The notes below the pieces were generated by a model, which ran no database searches, was not told the origin of the DNA, and worked only from the letters and a program-made list of their open reading frames with translations. Position numbers and translations under genes: made by a program. Positions 26,390 through 36,036 of a stretch of DNA of 64,000 bases are shown piece after piece; the first letter of the stretch is position 1, and each line of letters begins with the position of its first letter. Where the stretch lies: positions 186,001 through 250,000 of the forward strand of contig NZ_CANMTX010000003.1 in assembly GCF_947500985.1 (NCBI RefSeq). Direction: 5' to 3'. This DNA comes from an uncultured Maribacter sp. (GTDB lineage Bacteria > Bacteroidota > Bacteroidia > Flavobacteriales > Flavobacteriaceae).

Positions 26390-27553
26390 TTATTTACTGG
26401 CAAACAATTTTACGTCATCTTCTGACACTTCTTGACCACCAAGTATAATTAAACGCTCAACAACGTTTCTTAGTTCACGAATATTTCCTGTCCAATCATA
26501 TGCTTTCAAAAGTTTAATAGCTTTATCAGAAAAAGTTTTACCAGCCATACCTTGCTCAGCCGCAATTTTCTTAGAAAAATGCTCAATTAATAACGGTATA
26601 TCATCACGACGGTCATTTAAACTAGGTACTTGAATAAGAATAACCGCAAGTCTGTGGTACAAATCTTCTCTAAAGTTACCTTCTTCTATTTCTTTCTTTA
26701 AATCTTTGTTCGTAGCAGCAAGAACACGAACGTCAACCTTAATATCCTTATCTGTACCTACACGCGATATTTTACTTTCTTGAAGTGCCCTTAACACTTT
26801 CGCCTGTGCAGAAAGACTCATATCACCAATTTCATCTAAGAATATGGTTCCTTTATTGGCCGCTTCAAATTTACCAGCTCTATCTTTCACTGCTGAAGTA
26901 AAAGCACCTTTAACGTGACCAAATAATTCACTTTCAATTAATTCTGAAGGTATAGCTGCACAGTTCACTTCAATAAATGAACCTGAGCTTCTAGCACTTT
27001 TTTCATGCAACCAATGTGCAACAAGCTCTTTACCTGTACCATTAGAACCGGTAATTAAAACACGAGCATCTGTAGGCGCAACTTTTTCAATCATATCTTT
27101 GATCGTATCTATTTCGCTACTCTCACCAATCATTTCATAATTCTTACTCACCTTTTTCTTCAAGTTTTTGTTCTCAACGACCAATACTTTTCTATCTAAG
27201 GCATTTCTAACAGTAGTAAGTAATCTATTTAAATCTGGTGGTTTTGAGATATAATCAAAAGCACCTAATCTCATCGTATTTACAGCAGTATCTAAATCAC
27301 CGTGACCAGATATCATAATAAACGGAATTTCAGGTTTAATTTTTCTAGCGGCCTCAAGTACCTCTACGCCATCCATTTTTGGCATTTTTATGTCGCAAAG
27401 CACCAAGTCATAATCATTGTTTTTAATAGTCTCAATACCCTTTAATCCGTCTTCGGCTTCTTCTACAGTGTATGTATCATTTTCTTCGGATAAAATTTTG
27501 ACTAATACCCTTCTAATTGCTGCTTCATCTTCTATTACTAATATCTTTGACAT
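26390..27553 (-). CDS. Sigma-54-type response regulator without DNA-binding domain
   Basis: 387 residues: receiver domain (about 1-120) with phospho-acceptor Asp54 (LCDIKMPKMDG), then an AAA+ sigma-54 activator domain (about 145-385) with Walker A GSNGTGKE, Walker B GTIFLDEIGDM and R-finger RVLAATNKDL. The sigma-54 contact loop reads GAFTSA instead of GAFTGA. It stops shortly after WTGNIRELRNVVERL, so the usual Fis-type HTH is missing, as in FlgR-like proteins that act from solution. Last gene of the ABC-MscS-DUF6268 operon; no histidine kinase is adjacent. Confidence 0.93.
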   Translation of the reverse strand: MSKILVIEDEAAIRRVLVKILSEENDTYTVEEAEDGLKGIETIKNNDYDLVLCDIKMPKMDGVEVLEAARKIKPEIPFIMISGHGDLDTAVNTMRLGAFDYISKPPDLNRLLTTVRNALDRKVLVVENKNLKKKVSKNYEMIGESSEIDTIKDMIEKVAPTDARVLITGSNGTGKELVAHWLHEKSARSSGSFIEVNCAAIPSELIESELFGHVKGAFTSAVKDRAGKFEAANKGTIFLDEIGDMSLSAQAKVLRALQESKISRVGTDKDIKVDVRVLAATNKDLKKEIEEGNFREDLYHRLAVILIQVPSLNDRRDDIPLLIEHFSKKIAAEQGMAGKTFSDKAIKLLKAYDWTGNIRELRNVVERLIILGGQEVSEDDVKLFASK

Positions 27554-27562
27554 AACTGCTTT

Positions 27563-28444
27563 TTAAATTCCTATTCTTATTCCTGTTCTAAAATATAGAC
27601 CCGAGGCATCGTTTAAAGTGAAAATATCATCTCTTTCTTCGTTACGCAACGCACTATTTTGATAAATAGATCGACCGCCTATTAAGTAAACGGACATATC
27701 CTTCGTTATCTTATACTGATAACCTATAGTCAATAACAATGCCGTAGAAGAAACATCTGTAGATAAATTATTACCAGGCAACAAAATATCGTTTTGAATA
27801 TTTACATAATACCCATCTAAAAATATTTCAGTCTGAAAGAAATGCACTTTTTTGGTAAAGTACTTCATGCCAGATTTTGGCGCTCCTATTGTATATGCCC
27901 AATTTGGATGAAATCGTTTCTCGAAATATACAAATGGTAATGGTATGTCAATTGGCGATGTACCGTTATATGAAATACCCAAAACCAACATATATGGTTT
28001 ATCTACATCCTTAACATTTTTATATGCACCTACGGTATAGTTCATATTAAAATCTTCGTTCTGTAATTCCTGAACAAAATTTGTAGACCACCTTGGGGTA
28101 ATTACCCCTATTAAACGCCAGCTTTCAGATAACTTATACATGTATGCCAAGTTCACATCTAATACATGAAACTTGCTTAAATCACCAGAACTAGGAAATA
28201 AATCATCTGGAACCTCAAAATTATACCGATTATACTCCGCTCCAAGAACCAAAAAATCTTTCTTATCTCGAACCGCAATAGGCACGTTCAACACCAACTT
28301 TATACGAGATGTTTCAACGTCACCACTGTTTTCTGGCATTAACATGTATTCTAACCTAAAAACATCTGGTGTTTGCGCTACAGTTAAATTAATAGCGAAA
28401 AACAACAAGCACACGGATAGAATAACATGGTTATGCTTTCTCAT
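27563..28444 (-). CDS. DUF6268 outer-membrane beta-barrel protein
   Basis: 293 residues from ATG at 28444 (MRKHNHVILSVCLLFFAIN), with a signal peptide ending after TVAQ and a beta-rich, aromatic body typical of a small outer-membrane barrel (FRLEYMLMPENSGDVETS, LLLTIGYQYKITKDMSVYLIGG, terminal LYFRTGIRIGI). An upstream in-frame extension of 43 codons is rejected because the signal peptide starts here. The start overlaps mscS by 14 bases and the end lies nine bases before the sigma-54 regulator. Function unknown. Confidence 0.82.
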   Translation of the reverse strand: MRKHNHVILSVCLLFFAINLTVAQTPDVFRLEYMLMPENSGDVETSRIKLVLNVPIAVRDKKDFLVLGAEYNRYNFEVPDDLFPSSGDLSKFHVLDVNLAYMYKLSESWRLIGVITPRWSTNFVQELQNEDFNMNYTVGAYKNVKDVDKPYMLVLGISYNGTSPIDIPLPFVYFEKRFHPNWAYTIGAPKSGMKYFTKKVHFFQTEIFLDGYYVNIQNDILLPGNNLSTDVSSTALLLTIGYQYKITKDMSVYLIGGRSIYQNSALRNEERDDIFTLNDASGLYFRTGIRIGI

Positions 28445-29369
28445 TATTCTCTGCATTTGATACATTGCTATGTTGAAAGGGACCTTGTTGATACAAATGA
28501 ATATCTCTTTGCGGAAAAGGAATAGATATTTTATGCTTTCTAAATTCAGCATCAATCTTATATCGTACTTCACTTTTTACACGAGGATCGGTAAAACTAT
28601 CTGTAATATAAAAGTTAACTGCAAATATGAGTGCCGAATCACCAAAATCTTCGAATATTACAAATGGTTTTGGGCTCTTTAAAATAGTTCTTTGCGACTT
28701 AACTACATCTAAAAGTATTTGAGTTACAAGCTCAACATCACTGCCATATGCCACACCAATACGTACTAGTTCTCTAGTAGTTTTATGATTTTGTGTATAG
28801 TTGTAAACGATATCACTAATGAATTTATGATTTGGTATTATAATTACCTTATCATCTCTTGTTATCGCCCTGGTGGTTCGTAATTTAATTTCAAAAATTT
28901 TACCAACTTTATTATCTATTTCAATAATATCCCCTACCCTTAAAGACTTATCTACAATAATAAAAATACCTCCAATAATATCTTGAAAAATTTCTTGTAA
29001 GGCTAATCCAAGTCCGACGAATAAGGCTGCAGATGCCGTAATCAAAATAGTAATATTTATACCTGCGGCACTCATAGTAAAAAGAATGACTATGACATAT
29101 ACCAAGTACTTAATAAACTTAAATATGCTGATAAACTTCAGCTTATCATCAGCTTCCATTTTTCTTGTAAAAAATCTACGTATAGCTTGTAGAACAGTAC
29201 TAGTCAATAAAAATGCTACGGTAAGTAATAATAACAAACCTATGGTAATGTTAATAGATTTATCACCTTCCCCAAAATGATAACCTAGGTCTAAAAATTT
29301 CTTTATAGTCCCCCAAATATCATCCTCAATTATTCCCTTAATGGTCTCTGCACTTTCTTGGATCATCAT
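28431..29369 (-). CDS. MscS family mechanosensitive ion channel
   Basis: 312 residues. Three hydrophobic segments (about 40-62, 88-108, 112-150) are followed by the MscS pore/beta domain: GLALQEIFQDIIGGIFIIVD (TM3 region), VGDIIEIDNKVGKIFEIKLRTT and the family-typical IPNHKFISDIV and IPFPQRDIHLY. It releases osmolytes on hypo-osmotic shock. Start overlaps the ABC permease stop by four bases (ATGA), end overlaps DUF6268 by 14. Confidence 0.95.
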   Translation of the reverse strand: MMIQESAETIKGIIEDDIWGTIKKFLDLGYHFGEGDKSINITIGLLLLLTVAFLLTSTVLQAIRRFFTRKMEADDKLKFISIFKFIKYLVYVIVILFTMSAAGINITILITASAALFVGLGLALQEIFQDIIGGIFIIVDKSLRVGDIIEIDNKVGKIFEIKLRTTRAITRDDKVIIIPNHKFISDIVYNYTQNHKTTRELVRIGVAYGSDVELVTQILLDVVKSQRTILKSPKPFVIFEDFGDSALIFAVNFYITDSFTDPRVKSEVRYKIDAEFRKHKISIPFPQRDIHLYQQGPFQHSNVSNAENNEKA

Positions 29370-30709
29370 GAATATTTAAGCCACTTATACAATTCTTTAT
29401 AACTTGGTTTTTTACCGTACATAAGTATACCTACACGATATATTTTTGCGGCTACCCATACTATACCAATAAAAGTACCTATTAATATTACAATTGATGT
29501 TATTAATTGCCATACCGGTACACCACCTTCGCCAATACCCCAAGGCAAACGCATTAACATTACAATAGGTGATGTCAACGGAAAAAGGGAAAATGCAACA
29601 GCTATTGGTCCGTTAGGATTGCTGAATACAGAAAAGAACCCTACGTAAATAGCCAACATTAATGGTAAAATCACTGGAAAAATAAATTGTTGTGTATCTG
29701 TCTCATTATCTACAGCTGCCCCAATAGCGGCGTAAATAGAACTATAAATCAAATACCCTAAAACGAAATAAACAATGAAAAAAAACAGCATAGCAAAAAT
29801 GGGCAACTCAAATATTTCTTGAGCGTATAGTTGAATATTTTGAGTAAGAGCATCTACATCTACATTTGCAGTATTAGCCATACCAGGAGCAACACCACCG
29901 CCCTTTGTTAAACTAGCAGGATCTATATCAAAAATAGCTAGACCAATAAATAACAAAATAGCTCCAGATACAATCCAAATTGCGAATTGGGTTATACCAG
30001 CAAGTGAAGTACCGATAATCTTACCCATCATTAAATGAAAAGGTTTTACAGATGATATAATAACTTCAATAATTCTACTAGTTTTTTCTTCGATAACACT
30101 ACGCATTACAAAGCCACCATAAATTATAATAAACATCATAATAAGGTAACCAAATGCACCCCCAATAATCGCTTTTATCTCATTAATGCCTTTTATATTC
30201 TGTAGACCATCAAAAGTTTCAATATTTATATTGTAGCCGCGGTCCATTTCAGCATATTCTTTTGGTGACATGCCTAGCTCACGTAATCTTTCTTGTCGCA
30301 ATCTACCGGTAATGGAACTTTCTAATTTATCTAAAACGATAGCACTAGGCGCATCTTTACTATAAAAGAAAGCTCTTTGCGCTACTTGTTCTAAATTAGA
30401 TTCGTTAGGTAGATAAATTAGACCATAAAAACCTAAACTAACTGTTGAGTCTTTTGCCTGTTCTAATGAAATATCTTTAAAATTGATATAAGAAGTAACT
30501 TCTGAGGTTACAAACTCATTCGCGAAATAGCCGCTTTCATTTAATACACCTATGACCTTTTTTTCGTTGTCATTTAACTGAGTTAAGTATGCTATCAATA
30601 ATATCATACCTACCATTAAAAAAGGACTTAAAAAAGTCATAACAACGAACGACTTATTACGCACCTTAGCTATGTATTCCCTTTTAATTATAAGTGGTAA
30701 TTTATTCAT
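29366..30709 (-). CDS. ABC-2 family permease (NatB-like)
   Basis: 447-residue membrane subunit of an ABC-2 exporter. It has an N-terminal membrane segment (about 20-42), a large periplasmic loop (about 43-190) and five more helices (about 195-430) with the EEKTSRIIEVIISSVKPFHLMMGKIIGT motif (shortened here) typical of NatB/ABC-2 proteins. The partner ATPase is encoded directly upstream and overlaps by eight bases. The substrate is not known; Na+ export is the classical role. Confidence 0.92.
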   Translation of the reverse strand: MNKLPLIIKREYIAKVRNKSFVVMTFLSPFLMVGMILLIAYLTQLNDNEKKVIGVLNESGYFANEFVTSEVTSYINFKDISLEQAKDSTVSLGFYGLIYLPNESNLEQVAQRAFFYSKDAPSAIVLDKLESSITGRLRQERLRELGMSPKEYAEMDRGYNINIETFDGLQNIKGINEIKAIIGGAFGYLIMMFIIIYGGFVMRSVIEEKTSRIIEVIISSVKPFHLMMGKIIGTSLAGITQFAIWIVSGAILLFIGLAIFDIDPASLTKGGGVAPGMANTANVDVDALTQNIQLYAQEIFELPIFAMLFFFIVYFVLGYLIYSSIYAAIGAAVDNETDTQQFIFPVILPLMLAIYVGFFSVFSNPNGPIAVAFSLFPLTSPIVMLMRLPWGIGEGGVPVWQLITSIVILIGTFIGIVWVAAKIYRVGILMYGKKPSYKELYKWLKYS

Positions 30710-31640
30710 GGTCGATATTTTTATTTTGAATGGTCTTTATAAAAATATCACTTGCAGACGGAATCGTTTCTTTAAAACCATTTACGTTTGCTCGTGAACC
30801 TAAAAAGGCTAAAATATCTCTAGATTCATTTGATGGTAATTGCACCCTAAGGTTCAACTGTTTTTCAATACTATCATAATCTTGGGATAGCACTTGAAAT
30901 TTATCTTGCATTTCATTTAGCAGCAACTGCTCATTATCTATTTCTAAACCTATTTCAAAAATGTTGTTTTTGTATTCTTTCTTGATGTCAGTTAATTTGC
31001 CGTCTAATATTTTCTCTGATTTATGGATAAGAGCAATATATTCACACAATTCTTCTACAGACTCCATTCTATGTGTTGAGAATATAATAGACGTACCATT
31101 CTCTTTTAAACTTAAAATCTGTTCTTTAATAATATTGGCATTGATAGGATCAAAACCACTAAAAGGCTCATCAAAAATTAGCAACTTAGGCTCATGTAGT
31201 ACAGTTACAACAAACTGTATTTTTTGCGCCATACCTTTAGATAGTTCCTGTATTTTTTTATTCCACCAATCGCCTATCTCCAATCTTTCAAACCAATATT
31301 TTAGGCGTTTTTTGGCTTCAGCTTTAGACAGCCCTTTTAGTTGCGCTAAATAAAGTGCTTGCTCACCTACCTTCATACTTTTATAAAGACCACGCTCTTC
31401 TGGCAGATACCCGATTTGAGCAATATGCTCTGGCTTAAGTAACTCACCGTCAAAATAAACGGAACCTTGATCTGGATATGTAATTTGATTTATGATACGA
31501 ATTAGCGTAGTCTTACCTGCCCCATTGGGTCCAAGTAATCCGTAGATGCTATTCTTAGGAATTTCAAGGGAAACGTTCTTCAATGCCGTATGGCTCCCAA
31601 ACTGTTTGGTGACATCATTAGCAACCAAAATATGACTCAT
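30702..31640 (-). CDS. ABC-2 exporter ATPase (NatA-like)
   Basis: 312-residue ATPase subunit. Walker A GPNGAGKTT (about 37-45), Q-loop YLPEERGLYKS, signature LSKGMAQKIQ (about 133), Walker B KLLIFDEPFSGFDP (about 154) and the H-loop STHRMES are intact; the ELSKGM form is typical of NatA-like proteins. The C-terminal extension (about 220-312) is usual for the group. First gene of a five-gene operon: ATPase, permease, MscS, DUF6268, sigma-54 regulator. Confidence 0.94.
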   Translation of the reverse strand: MSHILVANDVTKQFGSHTALKNVSLEIPKNSIYGLLGPNGAGKTTLIRIINQITYPDQGSVYFDGELLKPEHIAQIGYLPEERGLYKSMKVGEQALYLAQLKGLSKAEAKKRLKYWFERLEIGDWWNKKIQELSKGMAQKIQFVVTVLHEPKLLIFDEPFSGFDPINANIIKEQILSLKENGTSIIFSTHRMESVEELCEYIALIHKSEKILDGKLTDIKKEYKNNIFEIGLEIDNEQLLLNEMQDKFQVLSQDYDSIEKQLNLRVQLPSNESRDILAFLGSRANVNGFKETIPSASDIFIKTIQNKNIDHE

Positions 31641-31755
31641 GTACTCAATTTCTACAAAGATATTGAATTGTTTTGACTAGCTATACTCTTTATGATTCCT
31701 TTATAGAATACCAGTTATAAAGCTTATAAAGTAAAAACTATTTTGCCCTAAAAAG

Positions 31756-31792
31756 AAAAACCCACCCTTGATAAATCAAGGATGGGAAAAAA
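31756..31792 (-). terminator. Terminator of grpE-dnaJ
   Basis: Stem CCCA-C-CCTTGAT (31761-31772) with ATCAAGG-A-TGGG, loop AA, one mismatch. The T run is on the minus strand, so it ends the grpE-dnaJ transcript before the ABC operon. Confidence 0.8.
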
Positions 31793-31877
31793 ATTGCTAT
31801 GAAAAAGAAAATTAATATTGGTTGCCCAATATTATCTCAAATATACGTTTTTTATTTAAAAACGATTTATTTAGAAC

Positions 31878-32999
31878 TTACGAGAACATATCTTTTACTT
31901 TTTCAAAAAATGACTTATCAGATTTCTCTGGTTTAGGCTCAAAATTATCATTGCCCTGCATTTTCTCAAAGAATTCTCTCTGTTCTTTATTCAACTCTTT
32001 AGGTGTCCAAACGTTTACGTGTACCAATATATCACCAGCACCATAACCATTTAAACTCGTAATACCTTTACCTCTAAGTCTAAGTATTTTACCAGACTGA
32101 ATACCTGCCTCTAACTTAATACGAACTTTACCACCAACGGCATCAATTTCTTTTGAGGTTCCTAAAACAGCTTCAGAAATACTTACGTAAAGATCATAAT
32201 GAAGATTATCACCTTCTCTTTTAAGTGTGCTATGCTCTTGGGTTTCTATGGCAACTAATAAATCTCCCGGCACTCCGTTACCTGGTGCATCATTACCTTT
32301 ATTAGGCACTTTTAATTGCATGCCTTCTTCTACGCCTGCAGGTATATTAATAGACACGGTTTCTTCAGCAACTTTAAGTCCTTGTGCATCTGCATCTCCC
32401 GGTTTACCATCTAAAATTTGACCACTACCACCACAAGTACTACAAACAGCTGCTGTTTGCATTCTACCAAGTATCGTGTTCTGAATTTTTGTCACCTGTC
32501 CTCTACCATTACAGGTAGTACATGTTTTATAGGTAACCCCTTCGGCTTGAACTTTTCGTTTTACCTTAACTTTTTTCTCTACACCATTTGCAATCTCTTC
32601 TAAGGTCAATGAAACCCTAATTCGTAGATTACTTCCTTTCACTCTTCGTTGACCACCGCCACCACCGAAGCCACCAAAGCCACCGCCGCCGAAGCCACCA
32701 CCAAAAATATCACCAAATTGGCTGAAGATATCATCCATATTCATACCGCCACCGCCAAAGCCGCCGCCACCGCCGCCTTCAAAGGCAGAATGACCAAACT
32801 GATCGTAACGAGCTTTCTTATCGGCGTCACTTAATATCTCATAAGCTTCAGCAGATTTCTTGAATTTCTCTTCGGCAGAACTATCTCCCGGATTTTTATC
32901 TGGATGATATTGCAATGCCTTTTTACGGTATGCCTTTTTTATTTCTGCAGCAGTTGCACTCTTACTGATGCCTAATACTTCATAATAATCTTCCTTCAT
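31878..32999 (-). CDS. dnaJ: Co-chaperone DnaJ with a reduced zinc domain
   Basis: Class A Hsp40 that delivers clients to DnaK and stimulates its ATPase; 373 residues. J-domain with HPD (about 33-35), a G/F-rich region (about 74-112, very Gly-rich), then the cysteine-rich region and two substrate-binding sandwich domains. Only two of the four CxxCxGxG motifs are present (CTTCNGRG and CSTCGGSG, separated by 20 residues), so one zinc site remains and the other, made by motifs one and four, is lost. This fits Flavobacteriia homologues. It lies nine bases after grpE. Confidence 0.95.
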   Translation of the reverse strand: MKEDYYEVLGISKSATAAEIKKAYRKKALQYHPDKNPGDSSAEEKFKKSAEAYEILSDADKKARYDQFGHSAFEGGGGGGFGGGGMNMDDIFSQFGDIFGGGFGGGGFGGFGGGGGQRRVKGSNLRIRVSLTLEEIANGVEKKVKVKRKVQAEGVTYKTCTTCNGRGQVTKIQNTILGRMQTAAVCSTCGGSGQILDGKPGDADAQGLKVAEETVSINIPAGVEEGMQLKVPNKGNDAPGNGVPGDLLVAIETQEHSTLKREGDNLHYDLYVSISEAVLGTSKEIDAVGGKVRIKLEAGIQSGKILRLRGKGITSLNGYGAGDILVHVNVWTPKELNKEQREFFEKMQGNDNFEPKPEKSDKSFFEKVKDMFS

Positions 33000-33008
33000 T
33001 CCAATTTT

Positions 33009-33569
33009 TTAATTTCCTACTACTACTTTTGGATGCCTAATAATGCGGTCGCCCAACTTAAACCCTTTTTCGATAACATCGATAATTTTACCTTTCATCT
33101 TCTTGTCAGGTGCTGGTATTTGAGTTATTGCTTCATGTATTTCTGCATCAAAAACATCACCTGCATTAGCTTCAACCATTTCTAAACCTTTGCCCTTAAG
33201 AGTTTCTCTTAGCTTAACATTAATTAGCTCAATACCGGTAAAAGTTTCTTTATCTTCTGATTTTGCCAATTCTTTCATAGCTCTATCAAAATCATCTAAA
33301 ACTGGTAATAATGAAACAATTATTTCTTGCCCAGCAGTCTTAAACAACTCCATACGTTCTTTAGAAGTACGTCTTTTATAATTCTCGAATTCTGCAAACA
33401 ATCTTAAAAACTTATCTTTTTCTTTCGCTAGTTCATCGCTAAGCGTTTCTTCTACCGACTTTTCTTCTTCTTCTTCCTCTTCATTCTCTAGCTTTTGTTC
33501 TTGCTCTTGACCTTCCAATAGCTCATCATCCAAGAATTCATCATCCAAAGTGTTTTCTTTATCACTCAT
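33009..33569 (-). CDS. grpE: Nucleotide exchange factor GrpE
   Basis: 186-residue DnaK nucleotide-exchange factor. An acidic coiled-coil start (about 15-55, long Glu runs) leads to the family motif FLRLFAEFENYKRRTSKER and to the C-terminal beta-wing (VMEANAGDVFDAEIHEAITQIPAP and GFKLGDRIIRHPKVVVG). First gene of the grpE-dnaJ operon with a good promoter upstream. Confidence 0.96.
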   Translation of the reverse strand: MSDKENTLDDEFLDDELLEGQEQEQKLENEEEEEEEKSVEETLSDELAKEKDKFLRLFAEFENYKRRTSKERMELFKTAGQEIIVSLLPVLDDFDRAMKELAKSEDKETFTGIELINVKLRETLKGKGLEMVEANAGDVFDAEIHEAITQIPAPDKKMKGKIIDVIEKGFKLGDRIIRHPKVVVGN

Positions 33570-33605
33570 AATTTATTGTAATTTAAATCGCTGATTAAAA
33601 GCAGG

Positions 33606-33638
33606 CAAAAGTACTGCCAATTCTTTAAAAATGTCAAA
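33606..33638 (-). promoter_or_regulatory. Promoter of grpE-dnaJ
   Basis: TTTTG at the -33 position (33635-33638), 21-base spacer, then TACTTTTG (33606-33613) on the minus strand: a textbook Bacteroidetes sigma-A promoter. The -7 region also lies in GGCA-N7-TGCC, which might be an operator. Confidence 0.75.
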
Positions 33639-33708
33639 ATGTCACAAAAGTTTAAAAAAAAATCCGCCAAAAGCGGATTTAATTATAGCTGACAAATATT
33701 TTAACCTT

Positions 33709-34671
33709 TTACGACACAAATTGTTTTGTCGCTTTATTTTTAGAATCAACACACGCTGCATTTGTATCATAAATTGACCCAAGTGCTTGACAAATATTCG
33801 CGTATTGAAAAATAAAACCTTCTTCTTCAATTTTTTTACTGCTTACACGCTGACTTGCAAATAAGATATATGCCATTTTACCAAGTACGGTATACATGAC
33901 AAACTTCGGAATATTTGGTAATATAAGTGGCTGATCTAATGCTTTCGCAATTTCTTTTACAAGTTTGACATTAGTTACAGGGTTTGGCGCTACACCATTA
34001 AATGTACCTTTTAATTCATACTTTGCTATATGTAGAAAAATAGCTGCCAAATCTGTTATGTGAATCCAAGATTGCCATTGCTGACCAGAACCAAAAGCAG
34101 CACCTACATAATACTTGACCGGTTTTGCCATTTCTGGTAACGCACCGCCATCTTTAGACATTACAAGACCTATACGCACCTTAGCAACTTTTAATCCTAA
34201 GGGTTTAAATTCATTAATTTTTTTCTCCCAAATAGCGACAACCTCTCCTAAAAAACTATCATCAACAGCAGCTTCATCTTCAGTATAATAGTTACTTACC
34301 GAATCGGGATAAATACCAATTGCAGATGCAGAGATAAGTGATTTTACGGTATGATTTTCATTCGCTAAAAGTGTACTCTTTAGCAACTCTAAAGTATTAA
34401 CCCTACTATTTATAATTTCTTTCTTATAACTACTCGTCCAACGTTTAGATATACTAGTACCTGCCAAATTAATAATGACAGAAACACCATCTAAACATTT
34501 GGCATCTATTTCACCAGCCTTTGGATCCCAAAAGAAACCTTTATAATTATCTTCTGAAACAATTTTGTTTTTACGTGTTGTAAGGTAATTAACGGCATAA
34601 CCTTTCTTGTGGCATTGAGATACCAACTCGCTACCTACTAAACCTGTCGCACCTGTTATCAATACTTTCAT
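33709..34671 (-). CDS. TIGR01777 family NAD-dependent epimerase-like protein
   Basis: 320-residue short-chain dehydrogenase-like protein. The Rossmann GATGLVGSELV starts at residue 7, the middle WQSWIHITDLAAIFLHI (about 195-212) is the family hallmark, and the C-terminal DUF1731 (about 245-298: FVMYTVLGKMAYILFASQRVSSKKIEEEGF, shortened) follows. It resembles sugar-nucleotide epimerases and the cell-division inhibitor SulA-like family; the substrate is unknown. The last 20 residues are a short extra tail. Confidence 0.9.
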   Translation of the reverse strand: MKVLITGATGLVGSELVSQCHKKGYAVNYLTTRKNKIVSEDNYKGFFWDPKAGEIDAKCLDGVSVIINLAGTSISKRWTSSYKKEIINSRVNTLELLKSTLLANENHTVKSLISASAIGIYPDSVSNYYTEDEAAVDDSFLGEVVAIWEKKINEFKPLGLKVAKVRIGLVMSKDGGALPEMAKPVKYYVGAAFGSGQQWQSWIHITDLAAIFLHIAKYELKGTFNGVAPNPVTNVKLVKEIAKALDQPLILPNIPKFVMYTVLGKMAYILFASQRVSSKKIEEEGFIFQYANICQALGSIYDTNAACVDSKNKATKQFVS

Positions 34672-34784
34672 GGACTAAAGGTATCATTTTTGAAGTATGT
34701 TGTCACATAATTTAATTTCGATTTAACATTGTTGCAGAACTTATTGATGTGCAGCGCGTTAAAGTTATATTAACACGAAAAAAA

Positions 34785-35447
34785 TCATTGTTTTCTTGCT
34801 CGTAGCATTTCTCTTTTACCAGGAGGTCCAGGAAGTCGTTCTACAAGAAACCCAACTTCCAACATAGCTCGTCTAACACTACCTTTAGCTGCATAGGTAA
34901 CTAAATACCCCCCACTCTTCATAGCATTGAACATAATTTGAAAAATTTCGACTGTCCATAACTCTGGTTGTACGCGTGCGCCAAAAGCATCAAAATAAAT
35001 AAGATCATAAGTATTGAGAGCATCAATCTCTTTAAAAAATTTCTGCTGCTTGTTTAGACTAAAATTTTTAGCAATTTCTATTTCTTGCCCCAAAGGTGCC
35101 GAATGCATTAAATCAAAATCATCTTTTCTAGAAAGTGATTTTAATTCTTCTAGATAATTTAATTGTTCGAGCTCTTCATTTGAAACCGGATAAGCCTCTA
35201 CACCTGTATACTTTATTTGCAGATTGCGTTTTTCAAATTCAATAAGAGTAATAAACGCATTTAGTCCAGTGCCAAAACCAATTTCTAGAATTTGAATTTT
35301 TTGGTCTTTAAATAAATCTAGACCCGATTTAATAAATACATGATAAGCTTCTTGAATAGCACCATGTTTTGAGTGGTACTGTTCTTGCCAGTCCATAATC
35401 TGGATGGTTTTAGAACCATCGCCTGTTGTAATAATTTCTCTTTTCAA
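34785..35447 (-). CDS. mnmD: tRNA 5-methylaminomethyl-2-thiouridine methyltransferase
   Basis: 220-residue SAM-dependent methyltransferase that finishes mnm5s2U34 in tRNA. It is the stand-alone MnmD form, without the FAD-dependent MnmC1 domain. Family motifs: TTGDGSKTIQ, SKHGAIQEAYHVFI, the SAM-binding ILEIGFGTGLNAFIT (about 48-62) and LIYFDAFGARVQPELW (about 145-161). It lies one base after the DUF4920 stop, so co-transcription is likely. Confidence 0.93.
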   Translation of the reverse strand: MKREIITTGDGSKTIQIMDWQEQYHSKHGAIQEAYHVFIKSGLDLFKDQKIQILEIGFGTGLNAFITLIEFEKRNLQIKYTGVEAYPVSNEELEQLNYLEELKSLSRKDDFDLMHSAPLGQEIEIAKNFSLNKQQKFFKEIDALNTYDLIYFDAFGARVQPELWTVEIFQIMFNAMKSGGYLVTYAAKGSVRRAMLEVGFLVERLPGPPGKREMLRARKQ

Positions 35448-35448
35448 A

Positions 35449-35928
35449 TTAATTTGGAACTAACACTCCCGATGCTTCAAAACTAAATGTTCTTTTCGGA
35501 GTTGTTATTTTTGCTATTTCTTCTTCTGTTTTACCACCATCTTTTGCATAATGCTGTTGATCACCAACACTCATTTCTTCCACAAACGCCAATCCGTTTA
35601 AAACAACTTCTTTCTCTAGAATATCTGAAGGCATAAAGAATCCGTAATCTTTAAAACGCACCATTGCTTGCTCACCTTCTGGGAGTTCAACAATCATCCA
35701 ACAACCTTTTACTTTGCAAACCTCTTTTACCTTAGTTTTAAATTGAAGGTTTAAAGAGTCAGCTACAGGCATTGAAGCAAATTGCTTCATGACATCATCT
35801 TTACTACTTAATTCTGAGATTTTAAATTCATCACCATAAAATTGAGATGAACTATTATCTACATCTTGCTGTGCAAGACAAGTAAAAAACCCAAATAAAA
35901 ACACAAGTAATATGTTAAATCCTTTCAT
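35449..35928 (-). CDS. Exported DUF4920 protein
   Basis: 159 residues from ATG at 35928 (MKGFNILLVFLFGFFTCLAQ), with a signal peptide ending after LAQ. The body has GDEF...KDVGFFMPSDILEKEVVLNGLAFVEEM and CKVKGCWMIVELPEG (about 83-97), the core of DUF4920, an OB-like domain. Function unknown. Starts upstream of this ATG would include non-conserved residues. It precedes mnmD with a one-base gap. Confidence 0.85.
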   Translation of the reverse strand: MKGFNILLVFLFGFFTCLAQQDVDNSSSQFYGDEFKISELSSKDDVMKQFASMPVADSLNLQFKTKVKEVCKVKGCWMIVELPEGEQAMVRFKDYGFFMPSDILEKEVVLNGLAFVEEMSVGDQQHYAKDGGKTEEEIAKITTPKRTFSFEASGVLVPN

Positions 35929-36036
35929 AAATCCTAAAAATGTTGATATACCTGCAAAACTCATCAATTTAAAACTAAAAAAGAAGTGCTAGTAGGGATA
36001 TTTGTTTAATTTTAATCAACTAAAGTTACGTATTTC

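Noticed and set aside
32640-32790. Repetitive GCC/ACC-rich stretch
   Set aside because: It codes for the Gly/Phe-rich linker of DnaJ and is not an independent repeat.
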